A stretch of 64,000 nucleotides of DNA from Capronia americana (GCA_016110215.1 JADWQD010000002.1:1240001-1304000), one strand, 5' to 3'; counted from the stretch's first letter, positions 43,775 to 56,722 are shown. Numbers and translations: made by a program. Notes: generated from the letters alone by a model not told the origin.

Positions 43775-45578
43775 TCAGGCCTTGGCGGTTGAGTATTTCC
43801 ACCCCTGGAAGTCATTTTCCAGGCTTCGATCCAACGTGTTGACGTATTCGACCATACCTCCGGACCTGCACCGTTGTTAGTATGGCCTACTCACCCACCA
43901 TGGGGTTCTGAGACGAGATCGACTTACCAGTTTAGAGGCTCGACCTTTCGTCCCGGGATGTTAGCACCCTGGTACCAGCTCTTTGCCAGAGGGAATAGCG
44001 AGGCATCCCACTTCTCAGTCAACCGCTTTCCCCAGTCGTCTTCACTCTCCTGTGTGGGTTCCAGCCTCGTAATGTCCTTCTCTTTTATCAGTTTGAACAC
44101 CTTCTCGACCCACTCAGCTTGGAACTGAGTGCAGCTGGGTCCGGAGCTGAAGGCAGTTGGTGCCTGAGGTCCGTACAGGAAGAACATCTAAGAACCTCGG
44201 TTAGCGCATATCAAGGTTGACAGGAAAGTGGGCGAACTCACGTTGGGGAACTCGGGCATGGCGATACCCATCGCGGTCTTGGTACCATTTTTCCAATGAT
44301 CGGCGATCGTGCCGCCATTGACGCCTTGGATGTTGAGTTGAGCCAGCGAACCCGTCATCGAATCGAATCCGGTTGCGAGGATAATCACATCAACCTCAAC
44401 GAGACCCTGCTTGGTCCGGATGCCAGTTGCGGTGACTTCCTCGATCGGGTTTTCGTTGACATCGATGAGCTTGACGTTCGGCTGATCGACCACTTCATAG
44501 AATCGCTGCTCCAGTGACGGCCGTTTGGTGCCCCATGGGTGTGGTGGGACCTCTGGCGCCAAGAGTCTTTGCTTTTCGGGATCCGTCAGACGCTTCAGAA
44601 CCTGCTTGCGCCAGAAGTCGTAGGCTTCCTTGTTGGCCTTGAGATCGAAGAGCATGTCCTTGTAGGTTGCGAGCCAGAACTTGAAGCCGCCGTCCTCAAC
44701 CATGAGCTTGTGGTACAACTTCTCTCGCTCTTCTGGTGTGTCATCAAAGGTGTTCTTCTCCAAGAAATCGTAGGTGAAGCCCGCAAAAGTGTGCCGGGTC
44801 TTCTCCATTTGTTCCTCGTACCAGCCGTTCTTCTTCTTCTCTTCTTCTTCCTTCGGGTCGAGCTGGCGCTGATTCATGGGCAGACACAGATTGGGCGTTC
44901 TGAGGTACACTGTCAACTCTTTCACCACGGGGCCAATCTCTTGAATGATCTGGATGCCTGAAGCACCGGTCCCGACCTCAGCGACGCGCTTTCCTTTGAG
45001 GTTGACTCCATGCTGAGGCCACACAGCCGAGTGATAGATATCGCCCTTGAAGTTTCCAAGGCCCTGGAAGGGAGGTGTGTATCGTTTACTGGCAAAGCCA
45101 ATGCAGGGTATAAACCAACGAGCATAAATCTCGGTGCCATCAGAGCACTCGACCAACCATTGTTGACGACCTTCGTCAAAGACGGCGCCGTCGACGTGCT
45201 TGTTGAAGGATGTATAGTCTTGTATGTTCCACTTCTTTTCCACGTGCTTGAAGTACTCACGCAGCTCTTGCCATCCGGGATATCGATCCTTGAAGGTGAA
45301 GTCTTCCCACAGCTCCTTGTCGAAGAGTTGGTAAATGGGAGAGTCGGTGTCGACGCGAGCCCCAGGATAACAGTTCCAATACCAGATGCCGCCAGAGGCA
45401 CTTCCCTTCTCGAAGATGCGAACCTTGAGGCCTAGCTTCCGTAGCCTGTGTGCCGATAGTTAGTTTGGAGCTCACAGCCAAATATCGCGGCCGTCACCAA
45501 CCGATTCAGCAGCGTGAAAGAGGCAAAGCCTGCTCCGACGAGCAGAACATCAACTTCTTCAACTTGGTGAGAGCCCAT
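43775..45578 (-). CDS. Baeyer-Villiger-type flavin monooxygenase
   Basis: Four exons: 45578-45502, 45445-44242, 44187-43928, 43865-43775; 543 residues. The FAD-binding glycine motif is GAGFAS (15-20), the NADPH Rossmann motif GTGASG (184-189), and the Baeyer-Villiger fingerprint F-x-G-x3-H-x3-W-P is FKGDIYHSAVWP at 158-169. A further type I motif, ATGFDSMTG, lies near 400. These enzymes insert oxygen beside a ketone to give an ester or lactone, using FAD, NADPH and O2. The length and the GGIWYWNCYPGARVD segment match cyclohexanone or cycloalkanone monooxygenase-like fungal proteins. It lies on the same strand as an SDR and a peroxisomal hydratase; together they fit stepwise breakdown of an alcohol via ketone and ester, but no esterase is found between them. 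Confidence 0.94.
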
Positions 45579-46832
45579 GGTGTCTTCAAACGTTCAGCGG
45601 CGGACCTGGTTTCCGGATTGCTTGTGGGGAACACAAGATGAGATGTGAGGGTGGGAAAGAGATAGAAAGCCTGTTGGACACGGGTGATTCACGAGACTTT
45701 TATCTTTGTGTTGACATACCCCGCGACCCCAGGCTGACCTCCGGATGGAGCATGATGTGTCGATCAGCATCTTCTACTCGTACAAACTGGCAAGGAGCCG
45801 ATGAGGGGTTGCAAGCGGGCCAAAGGGGATCGAGACATGGACTGTTAGTGACTTCCAACGAACCGCGTAGGTGAAGATGACAAGTCTGCGCCGGGCGGAA
45901 GGCGCCCGCGAGTCGCTGGTTCGTAGGGAGAACATAGCAAGTTAGTCCTGACTCGAATGCGTCTTTCGACTGGATCCTGTGCTTGTGAGTGGCTAGGATG
46001 ACCAGAAGTCAGTGATGACGGAGACTGATGGCGCTGGTGGGGTGTGGGGGACTGTGCGGTCCCCGGATCCGCTCACAGCCTGTGCCACCGGCGTGGAGAG
46101 GGAGAGACGGCTTGTTCCTCGGCTCACTCGGTGTAATGCCCCCGAAACACAGGCGGATGCTTCGGGCTTCTCTCAAGTCATTCTTGGGACGATTTGCGGA
46201 GAAGCTGCTGCCATGACGCCATACCTCGATTTTCGGGAACGCAGCAGCCAGTCTACTTGGTGTTTCGGAGGGAGAAGTTGAGTGGTGAGATTTCCGCCGC
46301 CAATTCCGCCCTTGTTGTTTCGCAGTGTACACAGTAGTCCCTTTTGACAGCCCTGTTTGAAAAGGATGTCGTCTCCGAGACGATTGATGCCAAAACAAGA
46401 TCCGGAACAAGATTTTGACTTCGTATTTCTCCGCAGTCGCGCATCCGAGGCTGGAAAAGCTTCCTCATCTCCGAGAATTCCGTGTCCAAGCCTCCCAATC
46501 GATTCGAGCCCCGTGCACACCAAGGGCGACTCTCGAAGCCTTTGTGGGTTGGACTCGGAGAAAGGGACATTCTAAATCAAGGCGTCAGTATGCACACCTA
46601 GGCCGAGGTCGGTGTCAACCCTTGGTCCGGCTCGCTGTCTCGGGCGCCTTACACATACTTGGAATACCAAACAAGGTATCCCGAAGCCTTCTCAGACGCC
46701 GACCTATCTCCACCACCCTCGTCCTTGAGAGAGCCTTCCTCGACGCCAAACTCAATACCCGTGTACTCGTACGTCCGTCCTTTGAGGAGAGAGCCGCATC
46801 GAGTCCCCGACCACTGCCGAATCCGGTGCTCG
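45579..46832. other. intergenic region
   Basis: About 1.25 kb containing the monooxygenase promoter and the 3' region of the channel gene. Several open frames of about 90-150 codons have no recognisable content. No repeat or RNA gene is seen. Confidence 0.45.
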
Positions 46833-49366
46833 TTAACTTTCAGATATGCTCCTTTCGCTGTTGTTAGATGCATCTCCGTGATTCGACTCGTTCAGATTGC
46901 TGGTGTACTCCTTGCCCCTCTCCGTCTGTTTTGTTTTCGCTTCTGCGATGAGACTTTCTTCTAGCCGTTGGAAGAACCGTTCAAGCAACCATTCCGCTTC
47001 TTCCTTGTCACCCATCAACGGACTCTGTGCTCCTATCCAGCTCCACTTGGTGACCTGAACGTCCTCGTCGTCGCCTCCTCTTCCACCAGTGTAAGCGCCT
47101 CCTTGCCTGCCCATATCGCCCCGTCGTTTCTCATCGGCTCCCGTTTGGCCACCTCGCTGGTTGTTGTTCTCCTCGACTTGCTTGGCTTCCCTTTCCTCTT
47201 GGCCATGAGTTGGCGCTTTCCTGTGATACGTCACGTCTTCCTCATTCTCACCGAGCAGTTTGAGGAAGTACCGCCACTCATCGTAGGTGTACTTCTTCGG
47301 TAATGCCGCCTGGGTATCGGCGTACACTCTTCGAAGCTGAGAAATTAAGACACGACGGTAATGATGCTCGTCGTGCTCCCATTTCTCGGCTTTGTTCCCA
47401 GCAGCGTCCTCATCCTTCTTTTCAGTCTCCTCAAGGTCGGCAGCCAGGCGATCTTCGGCCTTACTGTCCTTCTCTGGCTGCTTGTGCTTGTGTCGACCGT
47501 TGCGGAAAATCCTGGCCAGACCAGGATGCAATTCATGGTATCCAGACTCGTCATCGCTGTCCCCAGGTGATTCCTCGATACCTCTGGCTGCCTTTCGAAG
47601 ATCCAGTTGTCCGAGCGTTGCTCTGTATACGCCGTACTTGAGGCGGTTGCCCAAGGTGTCTTCGTCGCTGGGCAGCACAGTGATCTCACCGAGCCAGATG
47701 ATGACGTCCTTCACAACTTTGATGACTGTATCCCCCATGTCAGAGATCAAGATCGTCAGTGTCGGGACTGCCAATAGGGACCAAAAGACGAAGAACGGTT
47801 TGCTACTGTTGCTTATAGGCTGCAAATCTCCATATCCAATCGTCAACAATGTGGTGTACGAGAAGTACAGAGATTCGAAATAGCTCCATTCTTGGTTCTG
47901 CTCGGCGTGTTGGAAGACCAGGGCGCCGATTGTCCACTGTTTAGCCGGTCAGCTTCAGCCTCGATGCTATCTTCTCATGCGCCTACCAAGAATGCAAATG
48001 CAAACGTCGACGTTCCTAGGCTCATATACTTTCGCTGGGTGGCTGCCCATTTCTGGACCTTCCGCATGGCTTCGAATTCGGCCTGTCGCCTCTCCAGCTC
48101 GGAAATTTCGCCTTCGCCCGGAAACTCCGTCAGAGCGTTGGTGGTATCCTTCTCCAAGCCCATCGCGCCCTTCCTTCTCAAGCGACTCTTCTTCTTGCTG
48201 ATCCGTTCAATATTGTTGAGCAGTCTCACCCTCGTCTTCTCAGTCAATCGGGCCGCCATTTTCTTCTTTCCGCTCTCCAAAATCAGACTGCGGATACTTC
48301 CAACCACCAACCCTAGGAAGATAATTCCGCCCATCGCGAAAGGAAACAATAGTCCTCTCCCCAGATGCGTTTTCGGCGTGTAATCAGCGCCAATCCCAAT
48401 TGTCAAACACGTGAAATCCGCCCAGTACACCCCATCCAAGAACTTCCAGCCCTCGATATGCGAATAGACCAAGGCACCGAGCAATAAGTACGTCAAAAAC
48501 GCAATGGTCTGCAACATCAGCGTCCTCTGTGCCACCGTCAACTTGAATTCCCTGGAGTAGTGTCCTTTGTAAGCCCCATATACGGTCACACACATCAAAT
48601 ACGAAATGATCTGGTAAAGCCCAGCGGCAAAGATAGCGTAGTAGTATGCTTGGGTCAAGGCTTGGCCTTTCACACCTTCGTGGAAGGACCGGGAGCTCGA
48701 GGCGTAGGAGATGAGACCGATTAATAGAACCGAGGCAATCCAAAATCCGAGAATGGTGATCGGCTGGGCCACTCGAAACGGTATGCGACGGCCCATGTTC
48801 AGCAGAAGTGACGCATTGGCGATGAGCGCCATGGCAAGGGAGACGGCATTGACTGCGATGAGCCTATGTCGAATTGCACGTTAGTATATCTTCTGTTGAT
48901 CCGTACGTCCCTTTCCACCTCGCTGCGATGATGCCACATCCTTCTCACTTATCTGCTCGTCGAGGGGACGCGAGGGAACGGGTTGCACCTACCAGCGTGG
49001 ATCCTTGATATCGATGCCATGCTCTTCCGTGCCCCCAGGCGGGATCGTGACCCTCCAATTCTCGACCAACGCACATATACTGAATGCATTTGCCATGGGT
49101 CCGAAAGTACCCGCGAGAAGTGGTATACCCGTACTCGCGTACCACCAACGCGCCGGCATGAGGAAGTTTCTTTCTTGTTCTTCTTCCGACATCTTATCGT
49201 AAGTCTCCTCCAGGGTTTCGGGGGAATCACCATTGAAATAGGGGTTCTGGCCCGGGTTTTCAGAGGTTTGGGCATTGTGGTGGGCGGAAGGAGGGTTGTC
49301 TTCGATGTGTTCCTTGACCACAGCGGACGCGTCAGAGATGGGATCGTCGAGTCCCGGGTCGTTCAT
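46833..49366 (-). CDS. TOK1: TOK-type outwardly rectifying two-pore potassium channel
   Basis: Three exons: 49366-48993, 48863-47987, 47936-46833; 784 residues. Eight membrane helices with two pore loops, the arrangement known only from fungal TOK channels. The first pore filter reads TIGIGAD (279-285) and the second TIGYGD (449-454). The first is unusual for K+ channels in having an extra Ala after the second Gly. An acidic N-terminus of about 70 residues precedes the first helix. The roughly 290-residue C-terminal tail is charged and rich in Glu, Lys and Arg, with a Gly/Arg patch (RGGDD). In yeast Tok1 carries K+ outflow at positive voltages at the plasma membrane. The segment LEGIDE-like acidic stretch near pore two (FSYTTLLTIGYGDLQP) is intact. 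Confidence 0.93.
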
Positions 49367-50054
49367 GTTGACGGTTGGGAAGGCTTATGCTAGGCGAGGC
49401 CAAGAGAATGACGCGAGTATGTACTGATGACAGGGAGAAAGGTATAGAGAAAAAGAGAGTTTCGAGGTGTGTTATTCTGGATATTCATCATCCCAGTGGT
49501 GGGTGTAGGTTCTTTGCAAAGCTCACGAATGCGTGGAGAGCTATTCGATAATTGTAGTCTCCTCCTGGCCGTCGTGGATGGCCTGGAAGACTAACAGAAG
49601 GACGAGACAGACTGTTTACCTTGGTGAGTATGCAATTTGCATTCTGGTCAGCATGCGTTTCCTTGAAATAGCGGTCCTGGATGCGGCGATCACGTCCTCA
49701 AAGAAGTTCTCGCTCTGGGAAATCGCCCTGGGTGCGCCATCACCGAGGCCCTCACCCAGCCCTCACCCAGCCCTGCTGAAGGAAGAGAGTGACGTAGCGT
49801 GCGTAGTTAGAGGCCTAAGTTGGCACGCGTTTAGGTTCGGTGGCCCTAGGGAAGCCAACCAAGCTCTGAAAACCCCACATCGCCCACAACTTGGCCAGCT
49901 TAGCGTCAAGAGTGTGTCGTGCATGAAGCTTGCATTCGTGAAAGTTTGGAGACTGCGCCAACTCTGCCCCTGCAGCGGACGAAGTGAACACTCTGACCGA
50001 GGCCCGACGTACGGGCAATCCGGCTTAAGCACGCGGTACACGAGGGGAGATTGA
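49367..50054. other. intergenic region
   Basis: About 690 bases: channel promoter and 3' region of the transcription-factor gene. A tandem of CCTCACCCAGC occurs twice near 49750-49775. No gene is seen. Confidence 0.45.
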
Positions 50055-51749
50055 TTAGGTGGTCGCCAGCTGTCGTCTCTGTTTGGCTACGTCCATATAT
50101 CGCAGCACGGCGACTTCCCACGTCTGTCGCCATGCCTCCAAGAGCACTTCACTAGAGAAGAACTTCTGCACGGCCTTTTTCACCCATTTCCAGTTCCTAG
50201 CAGAAGGCGACTCTTTGATGACCTTGTCAAGGAGTACGTCACGAGGCCTCTGCGGTTCATCAACGTCGCCGCTTTCACCTGGCGAAGCGCCATCAGCAGG
50301 ATGGGGAGGTCCTGCTATAACCAATGCCAACCATATCGTGCATTCAGCCGGCAACCAGCGCAAATCGTATCGAAACAACATTTCGGAGAGTGTTTCGATC
50401 ATCCGTCGGTGAACGGGGTTCTGCTGCTTAGTCTTGTTGAATGTCTCGGTTGTCACAGTCGCAGTGGCAGCACAAATCGCCCTCTCAAGCACACTCAGCC
50501 CATTGAGAGGGACTAACTCGAGACTCACATGCGTCTGCCTCAAATATGTGCCGTTGGGCTCACCTAGTGGCAGAACATTCTTCTTTCGGCCATGTTGCAG
50601 TTGCTTGACCCATTCTGACACGTGTGATAATAGTTCAATTATCTGAAGACTGAGTGTGGCGGACAAGGCTAGTTCACGGAACCCATCCGGAAGTTTGGCA
50701 ATCGTGACGCAGAGGCCGGGAGAAAACGGGTGTTTTGGGTATTCGAGTTTAATATTGGTTTCAGTGGTCGCGATCTTGAGGTTCTTATTTTCGTGGTAGG
50801 CCCAGAGAGACTCCAGCCTGGAGCACGTCAGCCATTATCGGGACAACGGAACTGGTCGTCGAGAAACAAAGCATCAAGTCGAAATAGCTCAGAACGTGGA
50901 GACGTACCCCGTGATGGAATTTTTGATGAAGCCATCCCAGCCCAGAGAGTCTACACCTCCTCTCATCTCAACCAGGTGACGCAGTCCGGTAAGGTGGGTT
51001 TCGAAGGAACGGAAGTCTCCGTAGATCAACTAGGCAGGCATCAGCATGGAAGTCATATCATTTTTTGTCGCACGTACTGCGATCCCCAACAACGCCATCA
51101 CAGAGAGGATGGTGGCATCGTCGTCACACGTTGAGCTCCTGGCCATTTTCAGGCGCAGCGCTTCAATTCCTTTGCCATAGTGAACTAGGACTTCTCGTGT
51201 GGGTCCTCGAGTGTTGCCCTGGCGGGCGTCAAAAGACGCTCGAGAAAGAGCGACCATCAGCTCGAACATCGAAGCATTCTCCAAGGCGAGCCCAAAGTAC
51301 TTTCGTGAGAGCGATAAGCTATCTGCTGGCCCGAGGTGGTCCTTCCTGGGATTTATGTGCACAGGCGCATAATGTTGGAGGAAATAATCGACCGCCGAGA
51401 GAACAGTTCCATCTGCAGATATCGGATACGCGCAGAAAGGGTCACCACGAAGCCCGCCGGATGTCACTGTCGACCGGGGAGATATCACGATTGCGGATTT
51501 TGTAAGCTGGGTATCCAGTCCACCCTCAGTCGTGGTGATCGTAGGGCCAAGGATATGCCTCGGATCGGGGTCGTCGTTGTGAGGTGGTGGAAGAACATGG
51601 TCACGGCGTTTGCCAATATTTGCCTTTGCTCTCCTGATAGCCTGGTTGTGTAGCCGATTGCGCTGTCGGGGATTCGTTGGGTTCACGGCGATGGGGAACG
51701 GTCGAACATCTTTCGCAAGTCCACTCGGATGCTGATTTGGTGACTGCAT
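50055..51749 (-). CDS. fungal transcription-factor-domain protein lacking a zinc cluster
   Basis: Three exons: 51749-51078, 51029-50908, 50817-50055; 518 residues. It shows the helical fungal-specific transcription factor domain: LSAVDYFLQHYAPVH, MFELMVALSRASFD, YGKGIEALRLKM, then LIYGDFRSFETHLTGLRHLV and EMRGGVDSLGW, and LESLWAYHEN. No Cys6 zinc cluster precedes it; instead the N-terminus has the basic stretch NPRQRNRLHNQAIRRAKANI, as in a group of fungal proteins that keep the regulatory domain with a short basic leader. It may act as a cofactor or bind DNA through the basic patch. The start at 51749 is the first ATG giving this leader; an alternative upstream frame lacks an ATG with support. 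Confidence 0.82.
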
Positions 51750-53369
51750 GTGAGACGAGAAAATGACGCAGGACGCTCGATGTCCTCTTGAGTGGCAGCC
51801 CACTCGTCCATAGCGCCGACCGCTGTGATAGAAATGGTGTCGATGAAGAGATAGAAAACAATTCAAGGGAGCGTTGGGTGAAACGACGAGGTACTAATGG
51901 CCGCCCTAGGAGCGGAGAAAATCTGAACGAGGCAGGTGAAGCCGACCTTTTGTCAGCTTTTGGCCCCTGGATTTGGTGAGACTGAGACTGATCCGGGCAT
52001 TTGTTGCTTGCATGGGGCGGTTCTTGTGAGATAAGATATCGCTGAAGGCTACGATGTAGAGACCCAAGCAGGCACACAGTTGGCGTCCCCGGGCCAAAGT
52101 ATAAGGGTTGGATACGTGACGCCTCAAACTGACTGTGATACAGCGAAGAGTCTACGAGGTACACCAGGCTTTATGCCGGATGGTCATGATCAAAAATAGC
52201 ATGACCAACTTCTGCTCGTTGCTTTGTAGATGCCGATCGTACGAGGTGACGGCAGTCCGACATGAAGATCATCAAGCAACCGTCGCCCGGCTACTCGATT
52301 AAAAAGTGTAAATGGGCATGGCGGGCAAGCTGGAAAGTAGCAGACGTCCCTGCTCTGGTGTTGGCATCTAAGCACAGAGAGTCTACCCGTCATTACCCCA
52401 GGAGCCTCCAAAAAGGGATTCTGTTATGGAGTGTTGCTCGATCTTGTTCGGAATGCTCCGTACACAGCGACGCTCAGAGCCCAGTAGTCCGAGAATGCAT
52501 CTACACAGTAACACTACAATACACTCTGTAGCTTGGTAGGTACGTAGGCTCGAAGGATGTTAACGGCTCGGAAAATCAATAACCCAGAAGGGGCGGGAAG
52601 TGCATCAACTGCATTTCACGTTGCGTCAGATTGCGCGATAGCGTTGGAGCACGGGCGGCCTACGGTCGTTTCAATCTGTCGGGCCCAACGGTGCAACCAG
52701 GAGTACTCCCGCAGGCTGGTGATCAAAGGATATTCGATACTCCGCACTGGTTACTCAAAGTGCTCTGGAAAAGCTGAGGCTGGCGTTGAATTCTCGGTGT
52801 AGATTAGATCTGGGAACGTTATTCTGCGCACGGAGGGGGAACGTGTTCTGTATGGTGGGCCGCTATCTCCAGTGGTGGGTGGGCTGTTTCGTTGCCCTGT
52901 AACTACTGTGGTTAGCCGCTTCCAACCAGCCTTTCTCCGACGCATCATGGCTTGAATCGGCAGGAATCACGGACCTGGGTTCCAGAAGATCAGCCGCGGA
53001 CAAACCAATGTCGAACGGCTCCCACACTCGAATCCACCCCAAAGTCCTTAGCTTAAGCGGGATTGTGGGCTACCAAGAGACATGCAGCTGCACCTGCCCG
53101 GTTTCTCGTGAAAGGTGATGCGACGACTGCGCCTCAACGCTTGCTCTGTTCAACACCTGCCTCTCTTCTCCCGCCTTTATTGAATAGCCGGTATCTTTTT
53201 TGCCATCTTCACATTTTCGAAGTCAATGGTGGCATGGTGACTCCTTCCCTTCGCTGCACCACCATCACCGCCGACGGCCACCTCGATGCCCACGTCCCGT
53301 CACACTCGTCCTTGCGCTTTTGCGCCATCAACCAACTAAACGAGACCGACCGGGACAGCTGAGTACACC
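51750..53369. other. long divergent intergenic region
   Basis: About 1.6 kb between the starts of the transcription-factor gene (-) and palI (+). Open frames are short and unsupported. No strong repeat. The part before palI (53150-53300) is pyrimidine-rich, as in other long fungal leaders. Confidence 0.45.
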
Positions 53370-55856
53370 ATGCTGAGGCCCGCCACTCCTCTGACAGTCC
53401 TGCTTTTTATCTCGTTCGTTTTCCTGCTGCTGTCGGTCCTGTCGACTCCCGTCATCCACGCAATCCCAATCGCGACTTATCAAGGAGTAAATTTTGGCGT
53501 GTTTGGCTACTGTACGCCGTCAGCATGCAGTGGCATCAGAGTGGGATATACAACGGGTAACCCTCCCGTGACTGAGATGCCAAATTATCACGTTGACCAT
53601 TTGTAGACGGCCTCTTCCCACAAGGAGACACAGACTTCAACCTGCCGTCTAGTGCACGACACTCCCTCTCTTCCCTCCTCATCGTCCATCCCGTCGCAGC
53701 ATTTCTGAACCTGGTCTGCCTTGCTCTCGCTGCTGCGGCTCACCTACACTCGCCTTCTCACTCCGCACGTTATCTCCTGGGGCTCCTGATCCTGCTCCTA
53801 CCGACCTTGCTTGTTACGTTGCTGGCTTTCCTGGTCGACATATTGCTGTTTGTGCCGCATCTACAATGGGCAGGATGGATTGTCCTCGCTTCCACCATCA
53901 TCATAGCGGCCTCGGGTGTCGTTACATGTGCCATGCGAAGAACCCTGGTGTCTCGGAAAGCCCGCAAGAAGAGAATCGCTGAAAATGCCGAGATGAGCGG
54001 AGAGAACTTCTACAATCGACAAGCTCAGGAGTCCAAGGGCCTTGCCCAGACCTTCTCCACCGAGCCCACAATGCCCGTGGTCAACGGCGCTCCTGGTGCA
54101 GATAGGCTACCCACCTTCGCGACCTCCAACGCAAGCCAGAAGTCGGATGAAGAACAACAACCGCTTAGGGCGCAGGCACTGTCTAACGAAACAACCCTGA
54201 CCCCTTCTACTCGCGACGGTGCTTCCGAAAGGTATTATGGCGGACCTCCCTCCCGCTCCAGCAGTCAGCCACCTCAGTTCCGACCACGAGACCAATTCGG
54301 AAATCCTCCACCGCCCATGCCAGGCCCGGATGGCGCGATGCTGCCCATGCAAGGCAGAAGGTCTGGCGATGAGCCGACTCCTCCTAGCCCATATCGTGAT
54401 AGAAGCGCCCCTCCGCCTGGAAGCCGAAATTATCCACCACGCGGGAGAGGTGGTTATCCGCCTCGCGGTGGTTATCCTCCCCGAGGTGGTTTTGGCCCCA
54501 GAGGCCCCCCTCCCCCGCAAGGCTATCCTGGAAGAGGTGGGTTCTCATCAGATATGAGAGGAGGATACAATGGGCGTGGTAGGGGGGGATTCAACCCCGG
54601 ACCCGCCATGGGCGCGGTGGGCGCGGGCATGGCTGCCGGAGCTATGATGGCTGGTGGTCCAAGACGCCCTCCGCCTGGATATCCGCCTAATGGACCGAAC
54701 GGTGCGCTGGAGAGAATTACTCCGCCCGAAGAGCTTCCTGTGGCCATGGGTCCACCCTTACCAATAGACGCTTCCCAACAATACATTGACGACAACGAGA
54801 GAAGGTTCGACGTGAGAAGCCCCTCAGTTTATACTCAACCAGAAGAAGGGCCATATGGTGCTACAGCACAATCTCCAGCAAGAGAAAGGGCGTCGCCGTA
54901 TGGCAGTCGTGTCCAATCGCCATCTGGCACCGTCCGCCGACCTTCACCTCCTCCAGCCATGCCTCCGTTGCCTGTACACCAAGTGAGCGAGCTGCCTGGT
55001 GCTCCCGTGGGAGACTGGAACCCTCGGCGGTCACAGAGTCAAGATCCGTAAGTTGATTGTTGCCAGAGACATCACAGTTTGCTGACTGATTAGGTACGTG
55101 CCTCCCCGCGCCAACTGGGACGGGACCGCACCCGATAATATGGGCCAACCGAGGTCGCCTGGAAGACATGGTCCTCCAGCCGTCGACGTGGGGGCTTATA
55201 GCAATCAGCCGCGTAGGCCGCGGGTGAACTCAGGCGGCAGTGACATATACTACGAGGATGTTGATCCACGGTTCGCTTCTGACCCGGAACCTCCAGTGCC
55301 GGCCATGCCACAAAATCCGGAAGTGCACAATCGACATCCAGCACCTCCCGCACTTCTCGTGCCTGGGCCCCCGGGCCAATTTCGGCCAGAGTCATACGGC
55401 GAAATACCTCATGCCAATTCATACGAGGAACTGCCCGGCGCCCGATCGCCCGCGGAAAGCGAGGCAAGCAACTTCACGTCCGTCAGTCAACGTGGGGTCA
55501 ACCCTAACTGGAGACCCGGCAATGGTGGGGAGTTCAGCTCTCTGGGACCGATGAGGAGGCGAGATAACCAGGTGCGGCAGGACATGCTGCTTGCCGGGAA
55601 TCCGGACTTCGAACTGCCTGGAGCAATGGCCCCTTCACGGCTACCAATGCGCGGTCGCGGTGCCGGACCTGGCATGAGAGGTGGTATCATGGGTGGAAGA
55701 GGACCGCCTCGCATTCCGCCGGCAAGCGCAGTTGGCACGGGTGTTGATGGTCCATATCCCAGTCCAATGGGCCCGCCTTTGGTTGGAGGACCCATGGGGC
55801 CACCTCCGCCGGGGCCAGGTCCGGGGCCTGGTATGGGCGGAGTGAGGGAGATTTGA
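53370..55856 (+). CDS. palI: PalI/Rim9 ambient-pH signalling membrane protein
   Basis: Three exons: 53370-53556, 53607-55047, 55094-55856; 796 residues. The first 190 residues have the SUR7/PalI four-helix layout: a first helix TVLLFISFVFLLLSVLSTPV, the loop GVNFGVFGYCTPSACSG with the conserved G-x-x-GYC, and three more helices after DGLFPQGDTD. The rest (about 600 residues) is a long cytoplasmic tail rich in Pro, Gly and Arg, with PRGRGGYPPRGG-type repeats and several acidic SxxE spots. PalI/Rim9 helps place the pH receptor PalH in the plasma membrane; the Pal pathway then activates the PacC transcription factor at alkaline pH. Length and tail composition agree with other Pezizomycotina PalI proteins. 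Confidence 0.95.
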
Positions 55857-56722
55857 AGCATATAAAAGGTCCCGAAGGGGCTTGAATTACGTCCAGTACA
55901 GTACAGTCTAATAATGTCTGATACGACACGCCGTTACGGTATTCTACAATGTGAAGCAATGATTGAATGATGCCATGACAGCTCTATTTGTACCTCAGTC
56001 GGCCCCTGCTGTGCCTTCGATTTCAGGTTCGGCATCTACAATTCTTGGAATTTGTTCTTTTGCTTCGCCTACTGGTCTTCGATGCAGCCTTTGCTCAACC
56101 GCGCATTCACACTTTGTCACACCCGGCTTCCTGGAACACCATCAACTGTTCTGTGCTGCTCTCCGCTCTTCTCCTCGTTCTGTCCCTCCGCAGCTACGTT
56201 TTTTGACTGTGACTGGAAAGGATCCCGACCCGGCTACGCACCCCAAAATGTCATGATCGAACGAAGGGTCACAGTGGATCTCCCACCATTGAGGGGCCAA
56301 GAGTTTCTGCTTCAGCCCCGTTTGGCCCACCATGCTATATCGTACAGTACTTCGTAGTGCCGATGTTACGTACTGTGTAGGTAGGTAAATAGGATGCTCT
56401 AGGCGTGGTCTCGACGTCCCGTGCGGCTTATGAACCCGCGCGAGTGTGAGAGGTGCTTAATTAGGTCCAGTCCATGAGCAGACACTCGGTCAACTTCGAG
56501 GAGAAGGAGATGGAAGAACCAGCACAGTTGTTACATGAGGTGGAGCTCCGCTGCGATGAACGCGTACAGTACAGTACTCGTACAGTACATCCATCACCAG
56601 GACGTGTGGGCCCCGAGAACCCCCAGCTTATGAGTGTAATGGTTAGGATATTAGCCTATGGAATCTCGCTTGAACGCTGTATAAAAGGACTGGTAAGGTT
56701 ACTGAGAACCTCTGTGGCGTCA
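55857..56722. other. convergent 3' region
   Basis: About 865 bases between the ends of palI (+) and the LMBRD2-like gene (-). Contains short GTAC-rich words (CAGTACAGTAC near 55898 and 56572). No coding signal. Confidence 0.5.

Noticed and set aside
46659..46964. Plus-strand frame overlapping the end of the TOK gene
   Set aside because: Overlaps the 3' end of a strongly supported gene on the other strand and has no recognisable content.
54107..54795. Minus-strand frames inside palI
   Set aside because: Antisense of the Pro/Gly/Arg-rich tail; frames on both strands stay open because of that biased composition.
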